The notes under the pieces are model-generated. The model was not told the origin of the DNA. It did no database searches and was given only the letters and a program-made list of their open reading frames with translations. This document shows, in pieces, positions 6,270 through 6,906 of a stretch of DNA of 6,906 bases. The stretch comes from URNF01 sp045649855 (GTDB lineage Bacteria > Bacillota > Clostridia > Oscillospirales > Acutalibacteraceae). A program made the position numbers and the translations under genes. Position 1 is the stretch's first letter. Every line of letters begins with the position of its first letter. The DNA is taken from NCBI GenBank assembly GCA_045649855.1, contig JAZRQN010000038.1, forward strand, positions 1 to 6,906, read 5' to 3'.

Positions 6270-6492
6270 TGTTTATCTCTCCTCTCCCAAAACTGTCGGT
6301 CGGCTGCTTGCCACTGCCGTCATACTGCAAAAAATTCAGCAGTTCGCGCCAACCGATTTCACTGACGGTATCGCTGCGCGGCTGTCGCCGCGTGCGGTCG
6401 GGTTTGCGGTTTGGTTTACTGCATCTGCCGCAAACAAACCCTGCGCCTGCCGTCAGCAAAAACAACCATATACCTGCCATTGTCTCTACCAT
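6208..6492 (-). CDS. Small single-pass membrane protein between terminase and portal, unknown function
   Basis: The protein has 94 residues. An N-terminal hydrophobic segment (about 6-20, AGIWLFLLTAGAGFV) is followed by a CxxC pair (C21, C24), then a strongly basic stretch (about 25-39, rich in R, K and P) that should stay in the cytoplasm. Next comes a short helix-like motif, WRELLNFLQYDGSG (48-61), and a polar tail. No lipobox is evident, since the residues before C21 are GFV. Similar small proteins with a membrane anchor and an 'F-x-x-YDG' motif occur in Bacillota prophages near the terminase and portal genes; this is from memory, and I know of no established function. The start is chosen from an excellent ribosome binding site. 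The last 62 bases overlap the portal gene in another frame, so the C-terminal tail is constrained by portal coding. A role near the membrane during packaging or assembly is possible but speculative. Confidence 0.72.
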   Translation of the reverse strand: MVETMAGIWLFLLTAGAGFVCGRCSKPNRKPDRTRRQPRSDTVSEIGWRELLNFLQYDGSGKQPTDSFGRGEINSEAKVNTDAGGAGIRSRRTV

Positions 6493-6497
6493 GCTTG

Positions 6498-6507
6498 TCC
6501 CTCCTTT
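6498..6507 (-). promoter_or_regulatory. Ribosome binding site fixing the start of the 94-aa membrane protein
   Basis: The minus strand reads AAAGGAGGGA, five bases upstream of the ATG at 6492. The frame stays open for over 300 bases further upstream inside the terminase gene, and the next in-frame ATG lies four codons downstream, too far from this site. It therefore selects 6492 as the start. Confidence 0.85.
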
Positions 6508-6906
6508 CATCCGCCCCAACGACCGCGCATATCCGCCGCCCCCACCGCACCAACAGATGCGGTGATCTTGAGTCCGCTTTTGCGGCGCGGCAGATCTTCC
6601 ATCGCGTATCGCAGAGCATCCATCAAATGGTTTTCGCTGTCTTGCGGTTTGTTGCTGAACGCCCCTGCTGCCCCACCCGGCAACGGTTCCCAGGCATATG
6701 CCGCCAATTCCGCCGCCGTATGTACACAATCGGGATGCACCAAAATGCGGTATTCCTGCAACCGCGCAATGCCCGTATTGACCGAGTGCGCACCTTTGGA
6801 CGCTGCACACAACCGTGTGATGCCCAGCCGCCGCAGATCCTCGTTGGATTTCGGCTCAGCGCTGTCCGCACGAATGCGCTCTTTGGCGTACCCTTTTCGT
6901 TGCAAC
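6507..6906 (-). CDS. terL: Terminase large subunit, C-terminal nuclease part (partial, 5' end beyond window)
   Basis: This is the 3' end of the DNA-packaging motor gene. The visible 132 or so residues are the RNase H-like nuclease domain that cuts concatemeric phage DNA; the ATPase domain lies outside the window. A catalytic-type aspartate sits in ADSAEPKS (about residues 13-20 of the visible part). It is followed by the usual SKGAHSVNTGI stretch (36-46), then LVHPDC and ELAAYAW, and the closing NHLMDALRYAME (92-103), which carries the last conserved aspartate. This order matches the C-terminal domain of PBSX/SPP1-type large terminases. The tail after about residue 105 is glycine- and alanine-rich and looks disordered. 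The open frame runs off the right edge, and an in-frame TTG at 6905 is not a credible start. The TGA stop overlaps the ribosome binding site of the next gene by one base. The family call is firm; the subfamily is not. Confidence 0.92.
   Translation of the reverse strand, partial: LQRKGYAKERIRADSAEPKSNEDLRRLGITRLCAASKGAHSVNTGIARLQEYRILVHPDCVHTAAELAAYAWEPLPGGAAGAFSNKPQDSENHLMDALRYAMEDLPRRKSGLKITASVGAVGAADMRGRWGG

Noticed and set aside
6507..6810. Extending the 94-aa membrane protein upstream to about 200 residues
   Set aside because: The extra frame lies over the terminase nuclease domain. The strong ribosome binding site at 6498-6507 points to the start at 6492.
1..6906. CRISPR arrays, tRNA genes, insertion sequences, defence systems, diversity-generating repeats
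   Set aside because: No regularly spaced repeats, cloverleaf, transposase or template/variable repeat pair was seen on either strand.

Overview
The window is the late structural and lysis end of a tailed-phage (Caudoviricetes) genome, most likely a prophage of a Gram-positive, Clostridia-like host. The host is inferred from strong AGGAGG-type ribosome binding sites in front of most genes, roughly even base composition, and protein sequence styles familiar from Bacillota prophages. Nothing in the window fixes the species. All genes lie on the minus strand and are tightly packed, so the operon reads from the right edge leftwards. No promoter for it is visible, and transcription must enter from beyond the right edge.

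In transcription order the genes are: the C-terminal nuclease part of the large terminase (cut by the right edge); a 94-residue single-pass membrane protein whose 3' end overlaps the next gene by 62 bp; the portal protein (536 aa); a short scaffold-like protein (127 aa); the HK97-fold major capsid protein (303 aa); a head-to-tail adaptor (128 aa); a 675-aa beta-propeller-like tail nozzle or DNA-stabilisation protein; a 97-aa protein with an N-terminal membrane segment and a coiled coil; and a 101-aa holin-like membrane protein. The last 243 bases hold no convincing gene. They contain two inverted repeats and then a strong bidirectional intrinsic terminator at 9-47.

Terminase, portal, scaffold, coat, adaptor and nozzle stand in the order of the P22 head and short-tail block (genes 2-1-8-5-4-10). 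There is no tape measure, tail tube or baseplate gene, so the particle is most simply read as short-tailed. Where P22 continues with needle, ejection and tailspike genes, this operon goes straight to two small membrane proteins and ends. No receptor-binding protein, ejection protein or endolysin is present on this side of the terminase.

The operon is translated largely by overlap or close coupling: ATGA between adaptor and nozzle, GTGA between the coiled-coil protein and the holin-like protein, and a ribosome binding site inside the last codons of the portal gene for the scaffold. The exception is a 14-bp GNRA-capped hairpin between the capsid and adaptor genes, which probably sets capsid apart from its low-copy neighbours. 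A second, 13-bp perfect inverted repeat lies inside the nozzle coding sequence.
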